From positions 62,001-126,000 of the forward strand of contig NZ_JAKLLN010000010.1 of NCBI RefSeq assembly GCF_023150065.1: a DNA stretch of 64,000 bases, written 5' to 3'. Made by a program: the position numbers and the translations under genes. This DNA comes from Zoogloea sp. (GTDB taxonomy: Bacteria; Pseudomonadota; Gammaproteobacteria; Burkholderiales; Rhodocyclaceae). Positions within the stretch are counted from its first letter, which is position 1. The number at the start of each line of letters is the position of its first letter. Below the pieces are notes generated by a model. That model was not told the origin of the DNA. It did no database searches and was given only the letters and a program-made list of their open reading frames with translations. This document shows, one piece after another, positions 9,154 through 15,900 of this stretch.

Positions 9154-9510
9154 TCAGAGGACGTGGCAGGGCGCGCACTCGCGCACTTCCACGGTGGCCC
9201 AGGCGACGGCGGGGCAGCGCCGGGCGATGGCGAGGGCTTCTTCCCGGGTGGCGACGTCGATGAGGAAGAAGCCGCCGACCATCTCCCGGGCTTCGGCGAA
9301 GGGGCCGTCGAGGAGCTGGGGCTTGCCGCTGCGGGCGCTGATGCGCACGGCGTGGTCGTCGGTGCGCAGGGATTCGGCGGCGCGCAGGATGCCGTCGGCC
9401 TGCAGGCTGGCGGAGAAGGCCATCATGTCGTCGTACAGCCGGTGGGCTTCGGCTTCCGGGCGGCCGGCGCGGTCGCCGCGGGTTTCGTTGATGAGCAGCA
9501 GGTAGGCCAT
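9154..9510 (-). CDS. YCII/DGPF-domain protein
   Basis: The 118-residue protein has the family hallmark DGPFAE(A)REMVGGFFLIDV at about residues 67-85. It folds as a small ferredoxin-like enzyme or binding domain of unknown substrate. Such genes are habitually encoded directly upstream of long ECF sigma factors, as here. The small gap to the next gene suggests one transcript with the VOC and second YCII genes upstream. Confidence 0.88.
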   Translation of the reverse strand: MAYLLLINETRGDRAGRPEAEAHRLYDDMMAFSASLQADGILRAAESLRTDDHAVRISARSGKPQLLDGPFAEAREMVGGFFLIDVATREEALAIARRCPAVAWATVEVRECAPCHVL

Positions 9511-9521
9511 GGGGTGTCCTT

Positions 9522-9986
9522 TCAGGGGGTGCCGGTGCAGCCCTGCACCGAGGCGGCGATGATCTCGTCCGCGCTCATGTCGCGGATGTGGCTGGCCAGG
9601 GACCAGGCGTGGCCGAAGGGGTCTTCGACGCGGCCGTAGCGGTCGCCCCAGAACATGTCGGTGGCGGGCAGGGTGACCCTGGCGCCGGCGGCTTCGGCCC
9701 GGGCCATGGCGGCGTCCACGTCTTCCACGTAAAGATGCAGGGTCAGGGGTGTGCCGGCAAGGGCCTGGGGGCTGTGGCAGCCCATTTCCGGAAACTCATC
9801 CACCAGCATCAGGGGCGAGCCGCCGATGCGCACCATGGCGTGCATCAGGCGTCCGTCGGGGGCGGGCAGGCGTGCCTGCTCCACGGCACCGAAGGCGCGC
9901 ACGTAGAAATCGATGGCGGCGGCAGCGCCCCGGCACACGATGTGCGGGGTGAGGGCGGGCATGTCGGCGGGGATGGGGTGGGTCAT
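9522..9986 (-). CDS. VOC/PhnB-like glyoxalase-superfamily protein
   Basis: This 154-residue protein is of the PhnB-like vicinal oxygen chelate type, with two beta-alpha-beta-beta-beta halves. Landmarks are LTPHIVCRGAAAAIDFYVRAFGA at the start, GGSPLMLVDEFPE in the middle, and DMFWGDRYGRVEDPFGHAW towards the end. The substrate is unknown. ATG 9986 follows an AAGGAG site. It lies between two YCII genes in the usual YCII-VOC-sigma arrangement. Confidence 0.88.
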   Translation of the reverse strand: MTHPIPADMPALTPHIVCRGAAAAIDFYVRAFGAVEQARLPAPDGRLMHAMVRIGGSPLMLVDEFPEMGCHSPQALAGTPLTLHLYVEDVDAAMARAEAAGARVTLPATDMFWGDRYGRVEDPFGHAWSLASHIRDMSADEIIAASVQGCTGTP

Positions 9987-10030
9987 GGTGTTCTCCTTGG
10001 TGGGGCGGGTCAGGATTCGGTGGTGGCGAG

Positions 10031-10378
10031 TCAGCGTACCGGCCGCAGCTCGATATGGGTGGAGTGGCCGGCACCCCGGGGGGTGGGAAAGCGGCGGGCC
10101 CACTCCAGGGCTTCGTCGGGGCTGCGGGCCTGGATCAGGGTGTAGCCGGCAACGAGCTCGCCCGGGGTGTCGAAGGGGCCGCGTTCGAGCACCGGCTCTG
10201 CCTTGCTAAGGTGAAGGCGCCAGCCTTCGGCGCTGGGGGCGAGGTCCGCGGCATCGAGTAGCGCGCCGCTGCGGGCCAGGGTGGCGTGAAAGTCGGCCAT
10301 GGCGGCGATCAGCCCGGCATCGGGGGGCTGGCCGGCCTCGGATTCTGCGCTGGCCTTGATGATGATCAGGAATCGCAA
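10031..10378 (-). CDS. YCII-related protein
   Basis: The 115-residue protein has the YCII signature in the form ERGPFDTPGELVAGYTLIQ (about residues 64-82). A TTG start at 10378 is chosen because GGAGAAGAG lies four bases upstream and MRFLIIIKAS is the usual N-terminus of the family. It is the first gene of the YCII-VOC-YCII-sigma cluster and is distinct in sequence from the YCII gene at 9154. Confidence 0.85.
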   Translation of the reverse strand: MRFLIIIKASAESEAGQPPDAGLIAAMADFHATLARSGALLDAADLAPSAEGWRLHLSKAEPVLERGPFDTPGELVAGYTLIQARSPDEALEWARRFPTPRGAGHSTHIELRPVR

Positions 10379-10469
10379 GGTGCTCTTCTCCGTGCTGCCG
10401 GCGTGGTGGGCCGGCTCTCCTGCTGTCGACGGGCCAGCCGGTGCCGGATCGACATCCGCCTCAAAAAAA

Positions 10470-11114
10470 TCAGGTGGCCCGGCGGAAGGTCAGGTTGATG
10501 CGGCATCCACCGGTGGCCGGATGATCCCCCGCGGCCAGGGGCGCCACCCCGTGGAAGTGCAACCGGGCCGGGCCGCCCCACACCACCACGTCGCCGTGCA
10601 CGAGGGGAAGACGCAGGGGGCTGCCACCCCGGGTCGGGCCGCCGAACAGGAAGGTGGCCGGCAGGCCCAGGGACACCGAGACGATGGGCTGGCTCAGGTC
10701 GGCTTCGTCCCGGTCCTGGTGCAGGCCCATGCGGCAGCCGGGCAGGTAGCGGTTGATCAGGCAGGCATCCGGTGCAAAGCCCGGAAAGCCGGCCTCGGCG
10801 GCGGCCCGGCGGGCCAGATCGGCCAGGCGCGGGGGCATGGCCGGCCAGGGGGCGCCGGTGTGCGGGTCGGTCGGGCTGTAGCGGTAGCCGCGCCGGTCGC
10901 TCACCCAGCCGCATTCGCCGCAGCTGCTCATGGCCACCGACATGGTCTGACCGCCGGGTGTCTGCATCTGCCGGAAGGGCGCGGCGGCGATGACACCGGC
11001 CACGTCGGCCAGCAGCGCCGGGGCGTCGTCCAGCGCAAAGGCGCGCAGCAGCAGGGCGCCGGGCTGGAGGGTTTCACGGGGGGCGAGGGTGTCGGGGAAG
11101 AGGTCGGCAGTCAT
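10470..11114 (-). CDS. alkB: AlkB-type Fe(II)/2-oxoglutarate DNA repair dioxygenase
   Basis: The 214-residue protein oxidatively removes alkyl lesions such as 1-methyladenine and 3-methylcytosine. The iron ligands His132 and Asp134 (GLHQDRDE) and His188 (WGGPARLHFHGV) are present, and so are the 2-oxoglutarate arginines Arg205 and Arg211 (CRINLTFR). Length and spacing match E. coli AlkB closely. No ada-type regulator is adjacent; it is transcribed alone, divergently from the small-protein/ZIP operon. Confidence 0.95.
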   Translation of the reverse strand: MTADLFPDTLAPRETLQPGALLLRAFALDDAPALLADVAGVIAAAPFRQMQTPGGQTMSVAMSSCGECGWVSDRRGYRYSPTDPHTGAPWPAMPPRLADLARRAAAEAGFPGFAPDACLINRYLPGCRMGLHQDRDEADLSQPIVSVSLGLPATFLFGGPTRGGSPLRLPLVHGDVVVWGGPARLHFHGVAPLAAGDHPATGGCRINLTFRRAT

Positions 11115-11159
11115 GGGCCTGCAGGGGGGAGGGGGGAAGAGGGAGGGCGATGGTTTTTT

Positions 11160-11215
11160 CCAATCGGGATCAGCGAAACAGGCAATTGGACGGTGCTCCG
11201 ATGGGTAGGGAGAAT
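11160..11215 (+). promoter_or_regulatory. promoter with 32-bp element shared with dps (copy 1, before the ZIP operon)
   Basis: The 32 bp at 11160-11191 match the dps upstream element (12412-12443) at 26 of 32 positions; the conserved core is ATCAGCGAAA ... CAATTGGAC. The element ends in a -35-like TTGGAC (11186-11191), with an 18-bp spacer before GAGAAT (11210-11215). CCAAT at the left and ATTGG at the right form an inverted repeat. A common activator contacting the -35 edge is inferred. Confidence 0.6.
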
Positions 11216-11250
11216 GAATCCATCTGGTCCATTCGCACAAGGAGAAAGCC

Positions 11251-11409
11251 ATGACCACGCTCCAGTTGGCACGTCACGAAATCCAGGCCCAGGCCAAGGG
11301 GCAGGCCCGTGCCCATCCCGTCCGGTTTGTTGTGGGGGCCGTCATCACCGCCGCGGGGGCTGCGCTCTTTCTTGCCCAGGTGGCGCAGTTCCTCGCCACC
11401 GCAATCTGA
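11251..11409 (+). CDS. small single-span membrane protein
   Basis: This 52-residue protein has a charged N-terminal half followed by one hydrophobic segment (about 24-50, FVVGAVITAAGAALFLAQVA). An AAGGAGAAAG site stands directly before ATG 11251, so translation is well supported. It lies 19 bp upstream of the ZIP transporter gene and shares its promoter, suggesting an accessory or regulatory peptide for metal transport or a stress-related membrane peptide. No family is recognised. Confidence 0.7.
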   Translation: MTTLQLARHEIQAQAKGQARAHPVRFVVGAVITAAGAALFLAQVAQFLATAI

Positions 11410-11428
11410 TTCCACGCCGGGAGGGCGC

Positions 11429-12394
11429 ATGCAGGATAACAACATGACGGGGGCCGGGCTGGCCCTCGAGGGGGCGGCGGGTTCGGGCGTGCAGGCCTGG
11501 CGTGATGCGTGGCGCTTGCAGGTGCGCCAGCATCCGTGGATGACGGGCGGGCTGGCGCTGTCGATGGCGGCGGTGGCCGTGATGTTGATCTCGGGCATTG
11601 CCGAAGGACTGGCGGGGGGCGGTGCGCCCCTGCGTCTGGCAATGCTGGGCGGGCTGGCCGGCTTTGCCGCGACGGCGCTGGGGGGCCTGGCCGGCATCGC
11701 CCTGGGGCGCATCTCGGCGCGCATGGAGGACAGCCTGCTGGGCTTTGCCGCCGGCATGATGCTGGCCGCCAGCTCCTTCTCGCTGATCCTGCCCGGCCTC
11801 GCCGCGGCGAAGGAGATGACCGGCAACGGCGCCGCCGGCGCTCTGATCGTGGTGGTCGGCCTGGGCCTGGGGGTGCTGCTGATGCTGGGCCTCGACCGCT
11901 TCACCCCCCACGCCCATGACAGCACCGGCCCCTGCGGCCCGGGCTGCGAGCGCATCGGCCGGGTCGGGCTGTTCGTGCTGGCCATCACCCTGCACAACCT
12001 GCCCGAAGGCATGGCCATCGGGGTGAGCTTTGCCCGGGGCGAGCTGGACGTGGGTCTGCCCCTCACCAGCGCCATTGCCATCCAGGACATCCCCGAGGGG
12101 CTGGCGGTGGTCATGGCCCTGCGGGCCGCCGGCCTGGGCGCCTGGCGGGCGGTGCTGATGGCCGGCGCCTCGGGCCTGATGGAGCCCCTCGGGGCGCTGT
12201 TTGGCGTGGGCATCGCCGGCGGCCTGGCCCTGGCCTATCCGGTGGGGCTGGGCCTGGCGGCGGGGGCAATGATCTTCGTCGTGTCCCACGAGGTGATCCC
12301 CGAAACCCATCGCAACGGCCACCAGACACCGGCCACCCTGGGCCTGATGGGGGGCTTCGCGGTGATGATGTTCCTGGACACCGCGATGGGGTAG
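11429..12394 (+). CDS. ZIP-family metal transporter (ZupT/GufA-like)
   Basis: The 321-residue polytopic membrane protein probably imports Zn2+ or related divalent metals. The two metal-binding helices are present as HNLPEGMAIG (about residue 191) and QDIPEGLAVV, with a further SHEVIPETH near the C-terminus. Between helices III and IV lies a short His-containing loop (TPHAHDSTGPCGPGC) that may bind metal. The amphipathic N-terminal extension of about 40 residues is not usual for ZupT. The start ATG 11429 follows GGGAGGG. Confidence 0.88.
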   Translation: MQDNNMTGAGLALEGAAGSGVQAWRDAWRLQVRQHPWMTGGLALSMAAVAVMLISGIAEGLAGGGAPLRLAMLGGLAGFAATALGGLAGIALGRISARMEDSLLGFAAGMMLAASSFSLILPGLAAAKEMTGNGAAGALIVVVGLGLGVLLMLGLDRFTPHAHDSTGPCGPGCERIGRVGLFVLAITLHNLPEGMAIGVSFARGELDVGLPLTSAIAIQDIPEGLAVVMALRAAGLGAWRAVLMAGASGLMEPLGALFGVGIAGGLALAYPVGLGLAAGAMIFVVSHEVIPETHRNGHQTPATLGLMGGFAVMMFLDTAMG

Positions 12395-12411
12395 TTCGTG
12401 GATAGTCAGGG

Positions 12412-12467
12412 CCAATCCCCATCAGCGAAATTGCCAATTGGACCGGCGGCGGCGGACTTCCGATACT
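12412..12467 (+). promoter_or_regulatory. dps promoter with 32-bp element shared with the ZIP operon (copy 2)
   Basis: The element 12412-12443 has the same length and order as copy 1 and ends in TTGGAC (12438-12443). An 18-bp spacer leads to GATACT (12462-12467), a good -10 box. ATG of dps lies 58 bp further on. Confidence 0.65.
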
Positions 12468-12525
12468 GGAATCAGCCCCGCCGGCATTCATTTCCGGCGG
12501 TGGCCTTGATCAAAGGGAGACTGCC

Positions 12526-13023
12526 ATGAAATCCGCCTACCACCCCGCCGGCCCCGTGATGGACATCGGCATCGCCGCCCAGGACCGGGCCGACATCGCC
12601 GCTGGCTTGTCGCGCCTCCTGGCCGACAGTTTCACCCTCTACATGATGACCCACAACTTCCACTGGAACGTGAAGGGGCCCATGTTCAACAGCCTGCACC
12701 AGATGTTCATGGTGCAATACACCGAGCAGTGGAACGCCCTGGACGTGATCGCTGAGCGCATCCGTGCCCTCGGGCATCCAGCCCCCGGGACCTTCGCCGA
12801 GTTCGCCCGCCTGACCTCCATCGAGGCGCCCGAGGGCGTGCCCGCGGCCCGGGACATGATCCGCCTGCTGGTGGCCGCCCAGGAAGCCACCGCCCGTACC
12901 GCCCGGGGGCTCTATCCAGTGGTAGACGAGGCCAACGACCAGCCCAGCGCCGACCTGCTCACCCAGCGGCTGGAAGTGCATGAGAAGACGGCCTGGATGC
13001 TGCGCAGCCTGCTGGAGGAGTGA
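12526..13023 (+). CDS. dps: Dps-type ferritin-like DNA protection protein
   Basis: The 165-residue protein forms a dodecamer that oxidises Fe2+ with H2O2, stores iron and shields DNA. The inter-subunit ferroxidase ligands are recognisable: HNFHWNVKGPMF, followed by the Asp/Glu pair in WNALDVIAERI. The length fits the family. AAAGGGAGA precedes the ATG. Its promoter shares an element with the ZIP transporter operon just upstream, which suggests one regulon for metal and oxidative stress. Confidence 0.95.
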   Translation: MKSAYHPAGPVMDIGIAAQDRADIAAGLSRLLADSFTLYMMTHNFHWNVKGPMFNSLHQMFMVQYTEQWNALDVIAERIRALGHPAPGTFAEFARLTSIEAPEGVPAARDMIRLLVAAQEATARTARGLYPVVDEANDQPSADLLTQRLEVHEKTAWMLRSLLEE

Positions 13024-13054
13024 TGCCTGGTGGGCTTGCTGTGACTGGCCGGCG

Positions 13055-13080
13055 TTCTGTTGTTTTGCGTGACGTTGGCC
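13055..13080. other. perfect 10-bp hairpin downstream of dps
   Basis: TTGGCCGGGG and its exact complement CCCCGGCCAA are separated by GCAAGT. It lies 32 bp after the dps stop and could slow or end transcription, but no T-run follows, so it is not a canonical intrinsic terminator. Confidence 0.5.
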
Positions 13081-13133
13081 GGGGGCAAGTCCCCGGCCAA
13101 TGTGACGTCATACAACGGAAAACCGTTCCGTAG

Positions 13134-13220
13134 CGTCAGGAAAGCGCTTTCGACCTCCGCAGCATGAGCCTCAGGCAAGCCGGTGACCGGAAGTCCGCGG
13201 TCGAATGAACTCGACCCCAC
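13134..13220. repeat. REP-like inverted-repeat element, copy 1 (left arm degenerate)
   Basis: The right arm at 13199-13220 is identical over 22 bp to the reverse complement of 62113-62134 between trpD and trpC. The left arm (about 13134-13155) retains only TTCGACCTC. The arm spacing (43 bp) is close to that of the intact copy (41 bp). The rest of the 235-bp intergenic region shows no gene. Confidence 0.6.
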
Positions 13221-13258
13221 GCGCCGTCCCGCCTGCGTCCTTGTCATCCGGCCACCTG

Positions 13259-14146
13259 TCACGTCTCACCCGTCGGCGGAGCTGCTTCCCAGCGCAGGGG
13301 CAGGGCGGCGGGGCGGTGGGTGACGTGGGTCACCCGCAGCAGCAGGCGACGGGGTGGGCCGGGGAGGATCTCGGCGGTGGCGTTCAGCTGCAGCAGGCCG
13401 CCCCCGGCAAAGTCGGCAAAGACCAGGCCGGCCTGGGGGTTGAGCAGCAGGTTGCCCAGGGTGTTGAAGTAGTTGTTGCCGGCAAAGTCGTCGATGCCCA
13501 GGGTGTCGCCTTCGACATGGATGAAACCCGGCGGGCCGCCCCGGTGGGAGACATCGACCCCGTGGGCGGGGTCGATGTCGTCCGACGGGTGGGCGGTGGC
13601 GATGAAGAAGGTGTCGGCTCCGCGTATCCAGGCCCGCTCCGCGTCGTTCAGGGAGCGGCGCTGCTCCGCCTGGGCGCCGGGTTGCCAGTCCGGGTCGAAG
13701 ACCGCCCGGCGTGGCTGGATGTACTTGGGGCAGTTGCCGAAGCTCTGGCTCACCGCCAGCCGCAGTCCGTCGGTTCCATGGGCCAGTACCCGGCCGTTGG
13801 CCCGGTTGCGCCGCCGGGTGTGAGGCTCGATGCCGAGCAGGCCGAAGCGGGCGCCGGGGGACAGCAGGGTGTGCAGCGGGTCGTCGGGCGCCGGCAGGCG
13901 GGCGAGCTGCAGGTGGCGGCTGTCGGTGGCGGTCAGCAGGCCCGGCGGGCCGGCGAGCAGGGTGGCGTGGGGCTGCCCACCCGGCCCCGTGGCCGCCAGC
14001 ACCACGAAGGGCAGACCGGCGAAGAAGGCCCGGTGCTGCTCGGGCATCTCCTGGCGGATCACCCGGGCCCCCACCTCGGCCAGCCGCTCGCGGCTCCCGG
14101 CGGTGGCCTGGAGGGTGGCCTCGCCTTCATGAAAGACGTCGGCCAT
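13259..14146 (-). CDS. pyridoxamine 5'-phosphate oxidase-like flavin-binding protein
   Basis: The 295-residue protein belongs to the long PNPOx-like group, with a split-barrel fold expected to bind FMN or a related flavin. Recognisable segments are FVVLAATGPGGQPHATLLAG, NCPKYIQPR and DTFFIATAHP; GNNYFNTLGNLLLNPQAGLVFADF lies in the second half. It is encoded 5 bp after the GST gene and both face away from a LysR regulator, a common arrangement that suggests joint control in detoxification. The substrate is unknown. Confidence 0.85.
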   Translation of the reverse strand: MADVFHEGEATLQATAGSRERLAEVGARVIRQEMPEQHRAFFAGLPFVVLAATGPGGQPHATLLAGPPGLLTATDSRHLQLARLPAPDDPLHTLLSPGARFGLLGIEPHTRRRNRANGRVLAHGTDGLRLAVSQSFGNCPKYIQPRRAVFDPDWQPGAQAEQRRSLNDAERAWIRGADTFFIATAHPSDDIDPAHGVDVSHRGGPPGFIHVEGDTLGIDDFAGNNYFNTLGNLLLNPQAGLVFADFAGGGLLQLNATAEILPGPPRRLLLRVTHVTHRPAALPLRWEAAPPTGET

Positions 14147-14151
14147 GGGGG

Positions 14152-14787
14152 TCAGGCGCGCAGCCCGGCGGCGCTCACCGGCATGGGGAAGAAGCCGGGC
14201 AGGGCTTCGACCCGGGCCAGCCAGGCGCGGATGGCCGGATAGGCGTCGAGGGACACGTTACCCTCGGGGCAGTGGGCAATGTAGGTGTAGTTGGCCACGT
14301 CGGCGATGGTGGGCTGATCGCCGGCCACCAGCCAGGGGCGGCCGGCCAGCTCCTTCTCCATGATGGCGAACAGGGCGTGGGCGCGGGCGATCACCTCGTC
14401 GGCGTGGAAGCTCATGCCGAACACGGTGATGAGGCGGGCAGCACAGGGGCCGTAGGCCACCTGCCCGGCCGCCACCGACAGCCAGCGCTGTACTTGGGCC
14501 TCGGTGGCCGGATCGGTGGGCAGCCAGTGGGCGGCGCCATAGCGGCGGGCCAGGTACACCAGGATGGCGTTGGAGTCGGCCACGGTCACGTCGCCGTCCT
14601 GGATCACCGGAACCTGCCCGAAGCAGTTCATGGCCAGGTAGGCGGGCGTCTTGTGCTGGCCGCCGAGCAGGTCCACATCCAGCGGCGTGACCGGCAGGCC
14701 GAGCAGCGACAGGAAGAGCTCGGCCCGGTGGCTGTGGCCGGACAGGGTGAAGCGGTGGAGCACGATGGGCTGGGCGGGGTGGGTCAT
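14152..14787 (-). CDS. glutathione S-transferase family protein
   Basis: The 211-residue cytoplasmic protein has an N-terminal thioredoxin-like domain ([22 protein letters not shown]; cis-Pro in [10 protein letters not shown]; glutathione-contacting [15 protein letters not shown]). The C-terminal domain is all-helical, with the N-capping motif [15 protein letters not shown]. It probably conjugates or isomerises electrophiles with glutathione. It is the first gene of a two-gene operon divergent from lysR. Confidence 0.92.
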   Translation of the reverse strand: MTHPAQPIVLHRFTLSGHSHRAELFLSLLGLPVTPLDVDLLGGQHKTPAYLAMNCFGQVPVIQDGDVTVADSNAILVYLARRYGAAHWLPTDPATEAQVQRWLSVAAGQVAYGPCAARLITVFGMSFHADEVIARAHALFAIMEKELAGRPWLVAGDQPTIADVANYTYIAHCPEGNVSLDAYPAIRAWLARVEALPGFFPMPVSAAGLRA

Positions 14788-14850
14788 GGTAGGCCTTTCT
14801 GAAGAGGGAGGTCGGTAGCGCGGAGAACCGCTGAAGGGCAGTGTGATTTA

Positions 14851-14865
14851 ATCCGGGATCCGGAT
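14851..14865. promoter_or_regulatory. candidate LysR-type operator (T-N11-A) between GST and lysR genes
   Basis: ATCCG-N5-CGGAT is a perfect inverted repeat containing the T-N11-A core of LysR boxes. It lies in the divergent region between the GST gene (start 14787) and the LysR gene (start 14914), where such a regulator normally binds. Confidence 0.55.
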
Positions 14866-14913
14866 AAATGCCGGAATATGGATTTGACTCTTCCGTTTAG
14901 TGGAGTAATTGCC

Positions 14914-15807
14914 ATGGACAAGCTGAAGGCGATGGCGACCTTTGTGCAGATCGCCGAGGCGGGCAGCCTGAGCGCTGCGGCCCGGGCCAGCGGGGCGTCC
15001 CTGCCGGCGGTGGTGCGCACCCTGGCGGCCCTGGAGGCCGAGCTGGGGGTGCGGCTCTTCAACCGCAGCACCCGCCGCATCGCCCTGACCGGTGAGGGGC
15101 GGCATTACCTGGACAGCTGCCGTGACCTGCTGGCCGCCCTGGCGGAGGCGGAGTCGGCCCTGCGTGACGAGGCGGGCGATCCGGCCGGCCAGCTCACGGT
15201 GACGGCGCCGGTGCTGTTCGGGCAGATGTACGTGGCGCCGGCGGTGACGGCCTTCGTGCAGCGTCATGCCGGCATGCGCTGCCGCCTGCTGCTCCTCGAC
15301 CGCATCACCAATCTGCTGGAGGAGGGGATCGACGTGGGCGTGCGCATCGGGCACCTCGAGGATTCATCGCTGATTGCCCACCCGGTCGGCAAGGTGCGGC
15401 GCATGGTGGTGGCCAGCCCGGACTATCTGGCCCGCCAGGGGGTGCCCGCCCATCCGCGGGCGCTGCTGCAGGGCAACTGCATCGGCTTTTCGGCCGGCGG
15501 CGGGCCCTGGTGGCGCTTCGAGGAGAAGGGGCGCAGTTTCACCGTGCCGGTCACCGGCAACCTGGAGTTCAATCATGTGGCACCGGCCGTGGATGCCTGC
15601 CTGGCCGGCCTGGGCTTCGGCATGTTCATCTCCTACCAGGTGGCGCCGCACCTGGCGGCCGGGCGCCTGGTCGTGGTGCTGGAGGATTTCGAGGCACCGC
15701 CGCGGCCGATCAGCGTGGTCCACCCCCATGCCCGCCTGCAGCCGGCGCGGGTGCGGGGCTTCGTGGCGTGGGTGCGGGAGGCGCTGGAAGGGGCGCTCGC
15801 AAAATAG
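14914..15807 (+). CDS. LysR-family transcriptional regulator
   Basis: The 297-residue protein has a winged helix-turn-helix at residues 1-60 (FVQIAEAGSLSAAARASGAS, then RLFNRSTRRIALTGEG) and a type 2 periplasmic-binding-like effector domain from about 90 (LTVTAPVLFGQMYVAPAVTAF). It resembles the DmlR/AaeR-like subgroup. The start at 14914 (MDKLKAMATF) fits the family N-terminus; a start 36 bp upstream is possible but less likely. It probably controls the divergent GST and PNPOx-like genes and itself. Confidence 0.9.
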   Translation: MDKLKAMATFVQIAEAGSLSAAARASGASLPAVVRTLAALEAELGVRLFNRSTRRIALTGEGRHYLDSCRDLLAALAEAESALRDEAGDPAGQLTVTAPVLFGQMYVAPAVTAFVQRHAGMRCRLLLLDRITNLLEEGIDVGVRIGHLEDSSLIAHPVGKVRRMVVASPDYLARQGVPAHPRALLQGNCIGFSAGGGPWWRFEEKGRSFTVPVTGNLEFNHVAPAVDACLAGLGFGMFISYQVAPHLAAGRLVVVLEDFEAPPRPISVVHPHARLQPARVRGFVAWVREALEGALAK

Positions 15808-15900
15808 CGCCCCTGCAGAACGGTGTGCATGCCCAGGGGGTAGAATCGGCCGGCCCCCATCGGGGAGTGACCCTCCCGCCACGCTCCTGAGCATTCCATC

